From Pycnococcus provasolii (Eukaryota > Chlorophyta > Pseudoscourfieldiophyceae > Pseudoscourfieldiales > Pycnococcaceae): a stretch of 64,000 bases of DNA. Under the pieces are notes generated by a model. It was given only the letters and a program-made list of their open reading frames with translations, was not told where the DNA came from and ran no database searches. Both the position numbers and the translations under genes were made by a program. The stretch is from positions 310,189 to 374,188 of the forward strand of contig OW568898.1 in the NCBI GenBank assembly GCA_938743325.2. The letters run 5' to 3'. This document shows, piece by piece, positions 46,001 through 54,474 of the stretch (position 1 is its first letter; each line of letters opens with the position of its first letter).

Positions 46001-48033
46001 AGCACACGTCGAAGGAGCACCTCGATACCGTCGGCGGCGCCATTTTGACTGGACAGCGCGAGGCGAGCCGCATCGAGCTGCTGCTCCGGAAAAGCGGCGT
46101 GAGACTAGGCCACCAGAAGTTTCCTGCGGGCAGTCGCGGCGGGACCGCCGCAGCTCTTGATGCCAGTGCAAGTCCCGAAGACGCGCTGAAACATCTGCGC
46201 GGCGACGACGTAAACTTCGCGGTGGGTCTTGAGCCACCTTTCGTCGAGGCGGGATTCTGGTCTTGGTGTGGGAACGACTACACGCTCGAGACAACGAAGG
46301 ATGGTGACGATGGCGGCGACGGCGGTTTCGAGAGTGACCTCTCCGACCTGTCGGACAGTGATCTACTAGACGACGACTCGGACGACAGCGACTCACATGA
46401 GCGCGGTCATGCCGTGGCACGTCCTGCAAAGCGAGCGAAAACCGAAAAACGTGGTCACGACGACGATCGACCTCAGGACACGCCCGAGGAGGTGGTCCGT
46501 CGTAAGGCGGAGCTGCGAAAGTTTCGAGAGCAGCTGCACGAGACAGGATACGACAAAATTGGTCTTGGCGAGAGTGCCAATCCAAAGCCGAAGCTTTTGC
46601 TCGAGCTTCTGGTGCGCAACTCGACGAAGAATCATTCCAAGCGCCTCTCGCTAGCCTTGGAAGGCGCATCGCGGTGTACGCCGAAGGCTGTTCACCTGTT
46701 CTTTTCGTCTTTTGCATGTGCGCGAGAGTACGCTGAGGTTCTGTCAAATCTTCACCGCGATATACGACACACAAACTCGTCCAGGGAGACGACAGCGCCT
46801 GTTCGAGCGTTCAATGCGGCGCTGGATTTTGTGAAAGCGTGGAAACCGTGGGAGGTGGTTTCAGCAAATCCCGCTGGCATGCCCGGTTTCGCGACCAAAG
46901 ACCACGTTGGGGTGGATGACCTTCGCCTCACGACGCAGAGTGCAACTGATGTGCTCGAGGGCTACATCAAGAGAAGCAACCTGCTAGAAACTCTGGGAGA
47001 TATCGAAAAATATTCCAGTGACCCTGAACACAGACAGGCTGTCGCCGCGGCACGTGCGATGTGGACGAAACGTACTGGGGCGGCCGAGGATGTGGCAGAC
47101 ATGGAGGAGGAGAAGAAATGGCACGAGGAGCTCGTGAAGCGGGAGAAGGAGAAGATGCTAAAGAAGCAGGAACTTCTGAAGGAGGCGAGCAAGTCTGAGA
47201 ATGTCATCGCGGAAAATAAGGCGGCCGAATCGCTGGAGGCTGCTTACAACCAAGCCCAAGAGCAGGTCAAGGCGGCTGCGCAACAGCGTGCCGCGGAGGA
47301 GGAAGCTCGAAAGGCGAGCGCAGGCGAGACTGCTGCAAATCCCTTCTCCTTCTCGAAGTTTTACGCGTCACAGCGCGAGGAGAATCGCGAGGCACGTCGC
47401 GAGATGAAGCGGAGACGTCAGGAGCTCAAGGCGAAGGCTCGTGCCGAGAAAGCGTCTGCTGCAGGCGCTGGTGACTTGGATGCAACGGCCAGTGCTGCTG
47501 CGCTTGCGGCGGAGCTTGCGGCGGAAGAGCCAGCGGCGGAAGAGCCAGCGGCGGAAGAGCCAGCCGCACTGGCTGTACAGCCAGAATCGCCAGCTGCGGC
47601 TGAAGAAGAAGCAGCAGGAGCAGCAGAAGCAGGACAGCACGCCAATGGCTCAGAACAGTCTGCATATGCAGCTGTGTTGATGCAGTGCAAACGTCACGCT
47701 AAGAAAGAGCTTGCTCAGTACGTCAACGACGTGATCACTGAGCTGCGCAAGCCTTCAGGCGGGCAAGCGGCGGTGGAGCTCGCGAAGGATGTCTGGAAGG
47801 AGATTGCGCGCAAGGCGGTTGAGAAAGTCATCGACAAGGCACAGTCGAAGCTCGAGGAATGGGCGAAGAAGGAGTCGAAACTCGTGGAGAGTGGTAAGGC
47901 GCCAGGCCCAAAGGAGGGTGAATCGTTCAAATTCAAGAACAGGCTCAAGCTGCTCGAGGAGAGCGGGAGACGCGACAAGGTTCGTGATCTGGTCAAAGGA
48001 TACGCACAAAAGTTCTCCAAAATGAAAAAGTAA
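43051..48033 (+). CDS. Giant LSD1/KDM1-type flavin amine oxidase (histone demethylase-like)
   Basis: 1660 residues from the first true ATG (MLYESKDLGL). An acidic N-terminus is followed by a helical region of about 95-200 that may be a degenerate SWIRM domain. The FAD Rossmann motif IIGAGPAGLSCANAL is near 282 and EARARPGGR near 318. A ~240-residue charged, disordered insertion splits the amine oxidase domain. It resumes at GEYGCASVFGDVSLAYWNQDEQFGAFAGEH, close to KDM1B. GMGQLDKIFLEF (about 815-826) keeps the lysine that corresponds to LSD1 Lys661, and FFAGEHTSKEH with GAILTGQREASRI closes the domain near 1005. The remaining ~640 residues are acidic/basic tracts, an unrecognised helical domain and coiled coils with a QAQ/EEPAA-rich segment. 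It likely removes methyl groups from histone H3 Lys4 in the nucleus. Confidence 0.9.
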   Translation: MLYESKDLGLDSSSSDEDGEDGLDHGVAGLDGLAAAPALGAAPSAFGGGLGLESDDDDFEFTGGNGGGVHPRAHPHSAAAAASAPPGPASAAHATDLAYGDLAAAIEAGFAPYFISTEELRRFAAFIALRPAELDDIPVNDREARRALKEKHGKKALLSMRNEVLATARTARQNEPGSVVPFAQICEIVVSNTVPSLFDGAQKGRLDSTQVAKDLATMLAMRGANVETAPPLGETLKHERDEREARASKTSQPSINCSVREAEEAKQTMIMALNVKRARPARVCIIGAGPAGLSCANALQSAFPDSNEVEVVVLEARARPGGRVCTIRPTPMDEDDIGANNLPEARDSTAYTDAGLSIPVDLGAMLVTGTKTDVDTGVRRDPSTTTLEQLRRRAHVLSTGSDSCPVFDSDPHLPPGSAGEEVIALLKDELDAKTRREEAEREQRNAADGVSDELNMIPSLSERTPFHDREVPRVADEAGTYMFNRLMDAARERVDKHPDKEAGCINETLEEALSRAMVDEERRIKIAVESKREREKLFLPGRRNAHGDTENAKAPPSFFKIERKKDPSSQAAPSTAPVSDSAAEDGRGKNFVVKLETGHPKDEAVDGGAAAAPAPAPTAASVEPKQEKQGGGSGGPSEPHAPQNGNEHATTASNQQQPLIPSLLRRLTSWHRANGEYGCASVFGDVSLAYWNQDEQFGAFAGEHHLVVDGYNAVTDAMASRLHPGTVRYRCPVTRVTWGGAETANESDYPCTVEYAPEGSDALPCDAVVLAVPLGVLQRSCTFTRDAASSQAPPVGAFRMVPSLPQWKYGAISRLGMGQLDKIFLEFPEDSAVFWDDSVDYFGVTDVNDVSLRDDGSCDTRGKCFMFWNVHRYTSGAAKVLGALVVGGAPSDLAESDPDGSFARDASIASERQTARLRDVALTKLRSIFGVASVPDPVRCIASSWGDDPFARGAYSFVKVGSHGGTDYDLTSAPVGTSLFFAGEHTSKEHLDTVGGAILTGQREASRIELLLRKSGVRLGHQKFPAGSRGGTAAALDASASPEDALKHLRGDDVNFAVGLEPPFVEAGFWSWCGNDYTLETTKDGDDGGDGGFESDLSDLSDSDLLDDDSDDSDSHERGHAVARPAKRAKTEKRGHDDDRPQDTPEEVVRRKAELRKFREQLHETGYDKIGLGESANPKPKLLLELLVRNSTKNHSKRLSLALEGASRCTPKAVHLFFSSFACAREYAEVLSNLHRDIRHTNSSRETTAPVRAFNAALDFVKAWKPWEVVSANPAGMPGFATKDHVGVDDLRLTTQSATDVLEGYIKRSNLLETLGDIEKYSSDPEHRQAVAAARAMWTKRTGAAEDVADMEEEKKWHEELVKREKEKMLKKQELLKEASKSENVIAENKAAESLEAAYNQAQEQVKAAAQQRAAEEEARKASAGETAANPFSFSKFYASQREENREARREMKRRRQELKAKARAEKASAAGAGDLDATASAAALAAELAAEEPAAEEPAAEEPAALAVQPESPAAAEEEAAGAAEAGQHANGSEQSAYAAVLMQCKRHAKKELAQYVNDVITELRKPSGGQAAVELAKDVWKEIARKAVEKVIDKAQSKLEEWAKKESKLVESGKAPGPKEGESFKFKNRLKLLEESGRRDKVRDLVKGYAQKFSKMKK

Positions 48034-48127
48034 AAATACACAATACAATAGTTCTCATTTACATCTTTGCTGTTGTCGCTGTCGCTGCCGTTGTAGTTGT
48101 AGTTGTCGTTGTCGTCGTCGTCCTTCG

Positions 48128-50986
48128 TCACATTCCTGAAGCTGCCACCGACGCCTGGAAAGTACGTATCACGTCATCTTGAGCATCACGCTCAACGTCA
48201 AGTTGAGCTCTATGCGCACTAATACTTTTCTCGAGCTTCGCCTGCTCGCTTGCTAGACTTGCCAAGGTGCGCTGCAGAGGCGCGTCAAGGTTCGCCCTCG
48301 CCTCGGCATTATGCACGCGAAGTAGCGCCTCCGCCTCCTCCTCGATTTCCGCAAGCTGTCGCTCAACTGCGTCAGCGAGTGACGACGACGTCTCGCGACC
48401 CGTCTCCTCCTTCGAGGCAGGAATTGGCCGTGCCCTTGGATCTGACGACGGCCGCCGCGTGGAGGCCGTAGTGCGCTGTTGCGCCACTCGAAAAGGTGGC
48501 CTCTTGTTGTCATCCTCCGCGGGCGTGGCTGCACGTGGATCCACCGCATCTGCGGCGCGACGTTCGAGTTCCCACCACGGATCGCGTAGCCAGTCGCCTG
48601 GCCGCGCATGTGTGCATGCAACGCCACTCGCAAGGCTGGCGAGACGTGCGGTGGTAGCCGCATCTCCCGTCGGAGGATTTGAGTCGAGGTGTTGAGCCAG
48701 TTTGGCATCGGGCGAGGGAGCAGCCTTCCCCGGCGAGGGAGCGGGTATCTTGCCACCAACCACGTCCATGTCAGAAGATGCCGCCTCGAGTCGAGCTATC
48801 GCAGCTTCATCGCTGGCTGGCGCAGGTTCCACAAGAGCAACGTAGGAAACAGAAAGCGCTTGCTCTCTCGCCTGGGCTGCGATCATGCTTGAAATGGCGA
48901 TATCTCCTCCAACGGTTGATTTGCTTACGCCGACGCCTGGCTTCACGCCGGTGCTATTATCACCACCATTTGTCATCCATGCCGTGGCAAGGCAAATGGG
49001 CATGACGTGTGGAAGCTGTTGAGAATTTTCATCGCATGCGATCGCGTCGTTGCACGCGTCGGCTAGATGCATGCGCAACGTTGACTGTGTGAGCCAAGAT
49101 AGAAGGGTATTTGCAGGCTGAGCAGCGGATGCTCCTCCTCGGGCAGCCGTGCTTCTTGACGCGACATCCTCCTCCTCCTCCTCCTCTTCCTCTACCACCT
49201 CCTGAGCTTCGTCATCGTCGCCGTCGTTGCTCAAGAATGCACCCGAAGTCGAATAGTCCGACCACAGCAGAGATGACGGCACGTCCTCCGGCGTATCGTC
49301 GTCTCGTTTGCCACATAGCGGCCATGGGGCGCCACGTGCCGCAAGTGCGCACCATGCTCGTCCACCAAGTGCCGCCCATCCAACGCACGTGCCCACCTCG
49401 GCGGCGCGATTCTCCGCAAGAGGGTGGCTCGTGCGCCAAATGGCAAGCACGCGAAACTGCGGTCCGCCATTCGCCAATCTGCGCAGCACGTCCATAGCAT
49501 TGACGTACTCCGGATCGCGAGGGTACACGGGCATGACGAACGTGCCGACATGATCATCTTGGCGACGCCGCTCTTCCGCGCCGGCCCAGCCGGCGAGCTC
49601 GCTCAGCACACAATTCCAGTGGTTAGCGCATTTTGCGACGCGAGCTTCGTGGCGCTCGAATGCGTCGTCAACACGCCGCTGGTGTTCTTCCAGCTGTTCA
49701 GCATACTTCTCGAGCACCGCGCGATGCCGCGCCTTGCATGCATCCAGGCCGGCGGTGAGGCGTTCAGCGGCACGCGCTGCATCCGCCGAGCGCTGCTTGG
49801 CGACAGCCTCCACCGCACGCGCGAGACCCACGCAGCTACTCGCGCACGCGTCAAAGCCCTCGTCGAGCGCACTGCGCACCCTGTCATGTTCCTGCGCTGC
49901 GCTAGCGACGACGGCGGTCAGGTTGGCGAGCTGCGTAGCTGCACGACTTCGAATGCGTTCCATATCGTCGCTGAACGATAGTGCGGCGGCGATGTGCGCG
50001 TCATCGGCGGTGGCTCGTTCCGACGCGGCGGCAAAGCACCCGTCGAGCACCGTGATTTGGCGCAGCATGCTCAGCACGGCGCGTCGGTACGCTCGCTGGT
50101 CAACGAGAATCACGCCGCCATGCTGCTGCTGCTCGTGCCCGTCATCGGCTTCGGGTGCGCACTCTCGCAGCAAGAATGGGCACGGATGTCGCGAGCACTC
50201 CGCCTCGTGAAAGCTGACATCACGCAGGCTCGCAAGGCTTCCAAGCAGTGCGACATCGTCGAGGCTCGCGATTGGGTTCCCTGCGAGCTTGATTGTGTGG
50301 AGTTTTGCGAGTCTCTCGAGCCCGTTGAGATGCTCGACGAGGTTGCTTTGAGCGCGCACGTGCCTCAGGTTTGCGTTCGCCGCGAGCGGCTCCAGGGTGG
50401 CAACGCTGTTGTCCGTGAGCCAGAGCGTATCCAGCAGTGGGCATTGCTCGAGTCCGTTCGTCTCAACGAGCCCGCTGTGGAGGACGTATACGGCGGATAG
50501 GCTTGGGCACGCGCCGACGCCTCTGAGTGACTTCAGCAGAGGTTGGTGGCAGAGCCGTATCGTTTCCACGGTACCACCCGCCTTGGTTTGTCCGAGTGGC
50601 GGCGGCGCGACGAGTCGTCCGTGCAGGAGTGATATTTCACGTAAGTCTTTCAATAAGTCCGCGACAGCGACAGGCACGAAACCCGCGGGGTGAAATAACA
50701 GTTCTAAAGAGGTTAAGGCGGCCAAAGCAGATTGCGCTGACGAAGAAATCGAAGAAGACGAAGACGACGAGATCGCTCCTGACGAAGCCGAAGCTGAAGC
50801 ACCTGAAGCACCTGAAGACGAGTGTGCGCCGAGATCGGCCGACACCGCTGCTGCTGCTGCTGCCGCCGCTGCGGAGGAGGAGGAGGAGAGGAGGCCACTG
50901 CCGCCAACGCCGCCGCCGCCGCTGCCGTCCTCCTCCTCCTCCAACCCGAGCGCCTCAAGCAGGTGCGACGCCGTCAGCAGCGACAT
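48128..50986 (-). CDS. Leucine-rich-repeat and coiled-coil protein
   Basis: 952 residues; ATG at 50986 with an in-frame stop shortly upstream. A Gly/Ser/Ala-rich N-terminus precedes about five SDS22-type LRRs (residues ~100-260: LKSLRGVGACPSLSAVYV, CPLLDTLWLTDNSV, NLRHVRAQSNLV, LHTIKLAGNPI) and a cap ending ITVLDGCF. A coiled-coil region (~310-460, Ala/Glu/Arg-rich), a mixed domain with FVMPVYPRDPEYVNAMDVLRRL and VLAIWRTSHPL, acidic runs of Glu, and a C-terminal coiled coil (VERQLAEIEEEAEALLRVH) follow. SDS22-like LRRs with coiled coils are common in ciliary and centrosomal proteins, which is a hint only. It is convergent with the KDM1-like gene, with 94 bases between the stops. Confidence 0.85.
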   Translation of the reverse strand: MSLLTASHLLEALGLEEEEDGSGGGGVGGSGLLSSSSSAAAAAAAAAVSADLGAHSSSGASGASASASSGAISSSSSSSISSSAQSALAALTSLELLFHPAGFVPVAVADLLKDLREISLLHGRLVAPPPLGQTKAGGTVETIRLCHQPLLKSLRGVGACPSLSAVYVLHSGLVETNGLEQCPLLDTLWLTDNSVATLEPLAANANLRHVRAQSNLVEHLNGLERLAKLHTIKLAGNPIASLDDVALLGSLASLRDVSFHEAECSRHPCPFLLRECAPEADDGHEQQQHGGVILVDQRAYRRAVLSMLRQITVLDGCFAAASERATADDAHIAAALSFSDDMERIRSRAATQLANLTAVVASAAQEHDRVRSALDEGFDACASSCVGLARAVEAVAKQRSADAARAAERLTAGLDACKARHRAVLEKYAEQLEEHQRRVDDAFERHEARVAKCANHWNCVLSELAGWAGAEERRRQDDHVGTFVMPVYPRDPEYVNAMDVLRRLANGGPQFRVLAIWRTSHPLAENRAAEVGTCVGWAALGGRAWCALAARGAPWPLCGKRDDDTPEDVPSSLLWSDYSTSGAFLSNDGDDDEAQEVVEEEEEEEEDVASRSTAARGGASAAQPANTLLSWLTQSTLRMHLADACNDAIACDENSQQLPHVMPICLATAWMTNGGDNSTGVKPGVGVSKSTVGGDIAISSMIAAQAREQALSVSYVALVEPAPASDEAAIARLEAASSDMDVVGGKIPAPSPGKAAPSPDAKLAQHLDSNPPTGDAATTARLASLASGVACTHARPGDWLRDPWWELERRAADAVDPRAATPAEDDNKRPPFRVAQQRTTASTRRPSSDPRARPIPASKEETGRETSSSLADAVERQLAEIEEEAEALLRVHNAEARANLDAPLQRTLASLASEQAKLEKSISAHRAQLDVERDAQDDVIRTFQASVAASGM

Positions 50987-51078
50987 AAAGGACCCTTAGG
51001 AGCGGGAGGAATGGCGGGAAAAGGGGGGAGGGGTCCGGTGGGGATAACCGGGATGCAAGGCGCATCTTTGGCGAAACT

Positions 51079-51960
51079 CTCCGGGTTCAACACGGCGATG
51101 CAGGGCGTACATCTCGCCTAACTCTCCGGGTTCAACACGGCGATGCAAGGCGCACATCTCGCCTAACTCTCCGGGTTCAACACGGCGATGCAAGGCGTAC
51201 ATCTCGCCTAACTCTCCGGTTGAACACGGCGATGCAAGGCGTACATCTCGCCTAACTCTCCGGATTCAACACGGCGATGCAAGGCGTACATCTCGCCTAA
51301 CTCTCCGGGTTCAACACGGCGATGCACGGCGTACATCTCGCCTAACTCTCCGGGTTCAACACGGCGATGCAAGGCGTACATCTCGCCTAACTCTCCGGGT
51401 TCAACACGGCGATGCAAGGCGCACATCTCGCCTAACTCTCCGGGTTCAACACGGCGATGCAAGGCGTACATCTCGCCTAACTCTCCGGTTGAACACGGCG
51501 ATGCAAGGCGTACATCTCGCCTAACTCTCCGGATTCAACACGGCGATGCAAGGCGTACATCTCGCCTAACTCTCCGGGTTCAACACGGCGATGCACGGCG
51601 TACATCTCGCCTAACTCTCCGGGTTCAACACGGCGATGCAAGGCGTACATCTCGCCTAACTCTCCGGGTTCAACACGGCGATGCAAGGCGTACATCTCGC
51701 CTAACTCTCCGGGTTCAACACGGCGATGCAAGGCGTACATCTCGCCTAACTCTCCGGGTTCAACACGGCGATGCAAGGCGTACATCTCGCCTAACTCTCC
51801 GGGTTTAACACGGCGATGCAAGGCGTACATCTCACCTAACTCTCCGGGTTTAACACGGCGATGCAAGGCGCACATCTCGCCTAACTCTCCGGGTTTAACA
51901 CGGCGATGCAAGGCGCACATCTCGCCTAACTCTCCGGGTTTAACACGGCGATGCAAGGCG
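51079..51960. repeat. 45-bp minisatellite, about 20 units
   Basis: Units begin CTCCGGGTTCAACACGGCGA and recur every 45 bases (51079, 51124, 51169, ...). Two units are 44 bases long (51214 and 51483) and mark a higher-order duplication of 269 bases. A degenerate half unit precedes the array. It lies ~90 bases upstream of the LRR gene's ATG and ~270 bases downstream of the ASADH stop. Confidence 0.95.
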
Positions 51961-52233
51961 TGATGGAAGTTGTTTTCGTCGCCAAGTGAGTGTACCTTTT
52001 ACTGCAGAAGAAGGTCGTGAGTTCGCGAGTCACATCAATCATATCGGCCATATCGTTCTGTGTGTCAGATAATACGCTTGTGACTGGCGCTCGCGAAGAC
52101 GACTTTACGACTTTACATGTATGACGTGTACAGCGAACACAACAAAGGGAGTGACTACTTCATCTTCATTCTCTTCTTACGCATAGTATTGTAGTTACTC
52201 TTTCATTACTGATATCCCCGCTCCCGTTGCCAC
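51961..52233. other. Spacer after the minisatellite
   Basis: Nothing recognised. It includes TTACA at 52113 (TGTAA on the minus strand), downstream of the aspartate-semialdehyde dehydrogenase stop. Confidence 0.5.
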
Positions 52234-53376
52234 TCACAGCAAGGCTTCCGCGATCTGCACGGCGTTGAGCGCGGCGCCCTTGCGAATCTGGTCGCCGCAC
52301 ACGAAAAGGTCGATGCCGCAGTCGTCGTCGCGCGAAATGTCGCGGCGAATGCGACCGACGTACACGTCGTCGTTGTAGCTCGCGACGAGCGGCGTGGGGA
52401 AGTCGTTCTCCTTGCGGTTGTCGATGACGCTCACGCCAGCTGCATTCTCGAGCAGCTTGCGCGCCTCGTCGACGGTGAGCGGCGCGTTGAGCTCGAGGTT
52501 GATGCTCTCCGCGTGAGCACGCATCACCGGAACGCGGACGCACGTTCCCGTCACCTTGACGTCTTTCGTGTTCCATATTTTCGCCGTCTCCTTGACGAGC
52601 TTCATTTCCTCCTCGTTGTACCCGAGATCGACGTCGACGTCGCTGTTGTGGCTGAATAGGTTGAATGCGTACTGGCGCGGGAAGATGTTCGTGGTGATGG
52701 GTTTGCCGTCGAGTGCCTCGCGCGTCTGCAGTTCGAGTTCCTCCATCGCCGCCTGCCCTGCGCCTGAGGCTGCTTGGTACGTGCTGACGACCATTCGCTT
52801 GACGCCAACCGCCTTGTGGATGGGGGTGACAGCCGTGAGTGCGATGATGGTCGAGCAGTTGGGGTTTGCGATGATGCCCCCCTTGCCAAGCTTGATGTCT
52901 TTCATCGCATCGACGTTGATTTCCGGCACGACGAGCGGCACGCCGTCCGTCATGCGGAAGGCGGACGAGTTGTCGACGACTGTGCACCCCGCATCGGACG
53001 CCGCGGGTGCAAACTTTTTGGTCGCGGACCCACCTGCTGAGAAGAGCGCGAGGTCGCAGTCTCCGAAGCTGTTTTCCGTGAGTTCCTCGACGGTGTACGT
53101 CTCACCGTCAAAGTCCACCTTTTTCCCCGCAGAGCGCGCGGATGCGAGCATTTTCATCGACGAGTACGGGAAGTCACGCTGCTTGAGGATTTGCAGAAAC
53201 TCCATACCCACCGCACCCGTGACACCGACGATCGCGACACGCGGGCCTGTTGAGGTCTTACCCGCACGAACCTGACATGATCGTCGAATGGACTTACGAG
53301 TGCACTGAGCGACCCGTCCCCGTGAAAGTCCACCTTGACCGAGCATACTTTGCTTCTGAGTGGGAGCGTGCATCAT
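52234..53376 (-). CDS. asd: Aspartate-semialdehyde dehydrogenase, probably plastid
   Basis: 380 residues from the ATG pair at 53376. A ~40-residue Gln/Gly/Arg-rich leader is consistent with plastid import. The NADP-binding motif RVAIVGVTGAVGME starts near 46, the catalytic Cys lies in GGIIANPNCSTI (Cys 174), and the substrate-binding VPVMRAHAESI (near 282-292) supplies Arg and the catalytic His. YQAASGAGQAAMEEL and the terminal DQIRKGAALNAVQIAEALL complete the family pattern. The enzyme reduces beta-aspartyl phosphate to aspartate semialdehyde, the branch point for lysine, threonine, methionine and isoleucine synthesis, in the stroma. Length and all key residues are normal. Confidence 0.95.
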   Translation of the reverse strand: MMHAPTQKQSMLGQGGLSRGRVAQCTRKSIRRSCQVRAGKTSTGPRVAIVGVTGAVGMEFLQILKQRDFPYSSMKMLASARSAGKKVDFDGETYTVEELTENSFGDCDLALFSAGGSATKKFAPAASDAGCTVVDNSSAFRMTDGVPLVVPEINVDAMKDIKLGKGGIIANPNCSTIIALTAVTPIHKAVGVKRMVVSTYQAASGAGQAAMEELELQTREALDGKPITTNIFPRQYAFNLFSHNSDVDVDLGYNEEEMKLVKETAKIWNTKDVKVTGTCVRVPVMRAHAESINLELNAPLTVDEARKLLENAAGVSVIDNRKENDFPTPLVASYNDDVYVGRIRRDISRDDDCGIDLFVCGDQIRKGAALNAVQIAEALL

Positions 53377-54474
53377 TCTAACAAGGATTCGTGCACAGTG
53401 AGGAGCAGTGATACCGTATCGTATCTGTGCTGATGAACAGCGAGATTTCACGATAGAGTTGCCGGCGGAGGGGGGGCGGTTTGGGTGCGGGGCCGGAGGG
53501 GCATGGGCGAAGGATTTGGTCGCAGGGGGAATGCGTGCGGGGATACCTCTTCAAGAAATTGGGCGAACGATTTGGTCGAATTGCGTCCGAGCTGGCAAGG
53601 CGATCCCCTGGAAGCACAGGCACAATCCAACAAAGAAAATCCTGTCTTATCCCCGGGTTTTCAAGGTACATACCTTTAGGGTTTAGGGTTAGGGTTACCT
53701 TTCGGGGAGTAGGGGGAGCCCGTTATTTTTCCGGTCTCCCTCCCGACCAACATCCTCGTTATTTCAGGGTGGTACAAACTCTTCAAGGAGGCTTCACTTT
53801 CAGTCACCGTGAAGTGCTTGGATAGGGCGTTGCCTCTCAAACTCAAAGTGGTATGCGCATCGAGAGCAACTCCTGAGCTTTCGGTAGAACTACATAAGTT
53901 AGCACCAAGAACCACGTCTTACCAAACGGCCAAGGGACGGCTCCCCTTGGGGCAGTCGTGCACCTAAACTTCTCGTCTTAAAGGTAGGTCGGAGTGACCA
54001 GCCCTCTCTTTGTCCTATGTAAAGGGTTTATGGGCAGGGAACTCCTTTACCTTTATGGTGAAATATTGAACAGTTGCACACTACTATGAAGTGCACATCT
54101 TTCGTCGTACAGTACCTCTAGGATAGGCACAAGGCCGTGGTACAAGCCTACAAGGCCGTGGTACTGTACAAGCCTACAAGGCCGTGGTACAATCAACGAG
54201 TCCAGCGAACAGTGTGCGAAGTCTTCAAGGAAATGGTTGGTTGACCGGTGCAATTGTTTTGATCCAAGTTAGTTGCAAATGGAGTTGCAAATGGAGTTGC
54301 ACACCGAGAACTTTGGCTCTCCAAACGCGTTTGCCCTAAAGGTTTAGGCTTCCTAGTAGGTGGAAACCCTCAATTTATTTTAGTTAATTTCTCGGCGAGG
54401 TCTGCTGCGAACGAAAAATTAATTTCAGGCCCAGAACGAAATTAAAAACAAATTGGGAAGAAGAAGTGTCCGCC
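53377..54474. other. Spacer between ASADH and the ankyrin/Sfi1-like gene
   Basis: About 1.1 kb without a supported gene. A telomere-like run lies at 53678-53697, and imperfect AAGGCCGTGGTACAAGCCTAC tandem units lie near 54130-54190. An ~80-codon plus-strand frame around 53730-53970 lacks an ATG and any motif. Confidence 0.6.
54127..54192. repeat. Short tandem repeat (about 3 x 21-26 bp)
   Basis: Three copies of AAGGCCGTGGTAC, each followed by a variable link containing AAGCCTAC. Confidence 0.75.

Noticed and set aside
45959-46774. 271-codon minus-strand frame, Arg-rich
   Set aside because: Antisense shadow of the KDM1-like gene.
51208-51956. Minus-strand frames made of a 15-residue repeat
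   Set aside because: They come from the 45-bp minisatellite, are interrupted by 44-base units, and are not connected to the LRR frame, which has a stop just upstream of its ATG.
53730-53970. About 80 open codons on the plus strand
   Set aside because: No ATG, no motif, and composition unlike the neighbouring genes.
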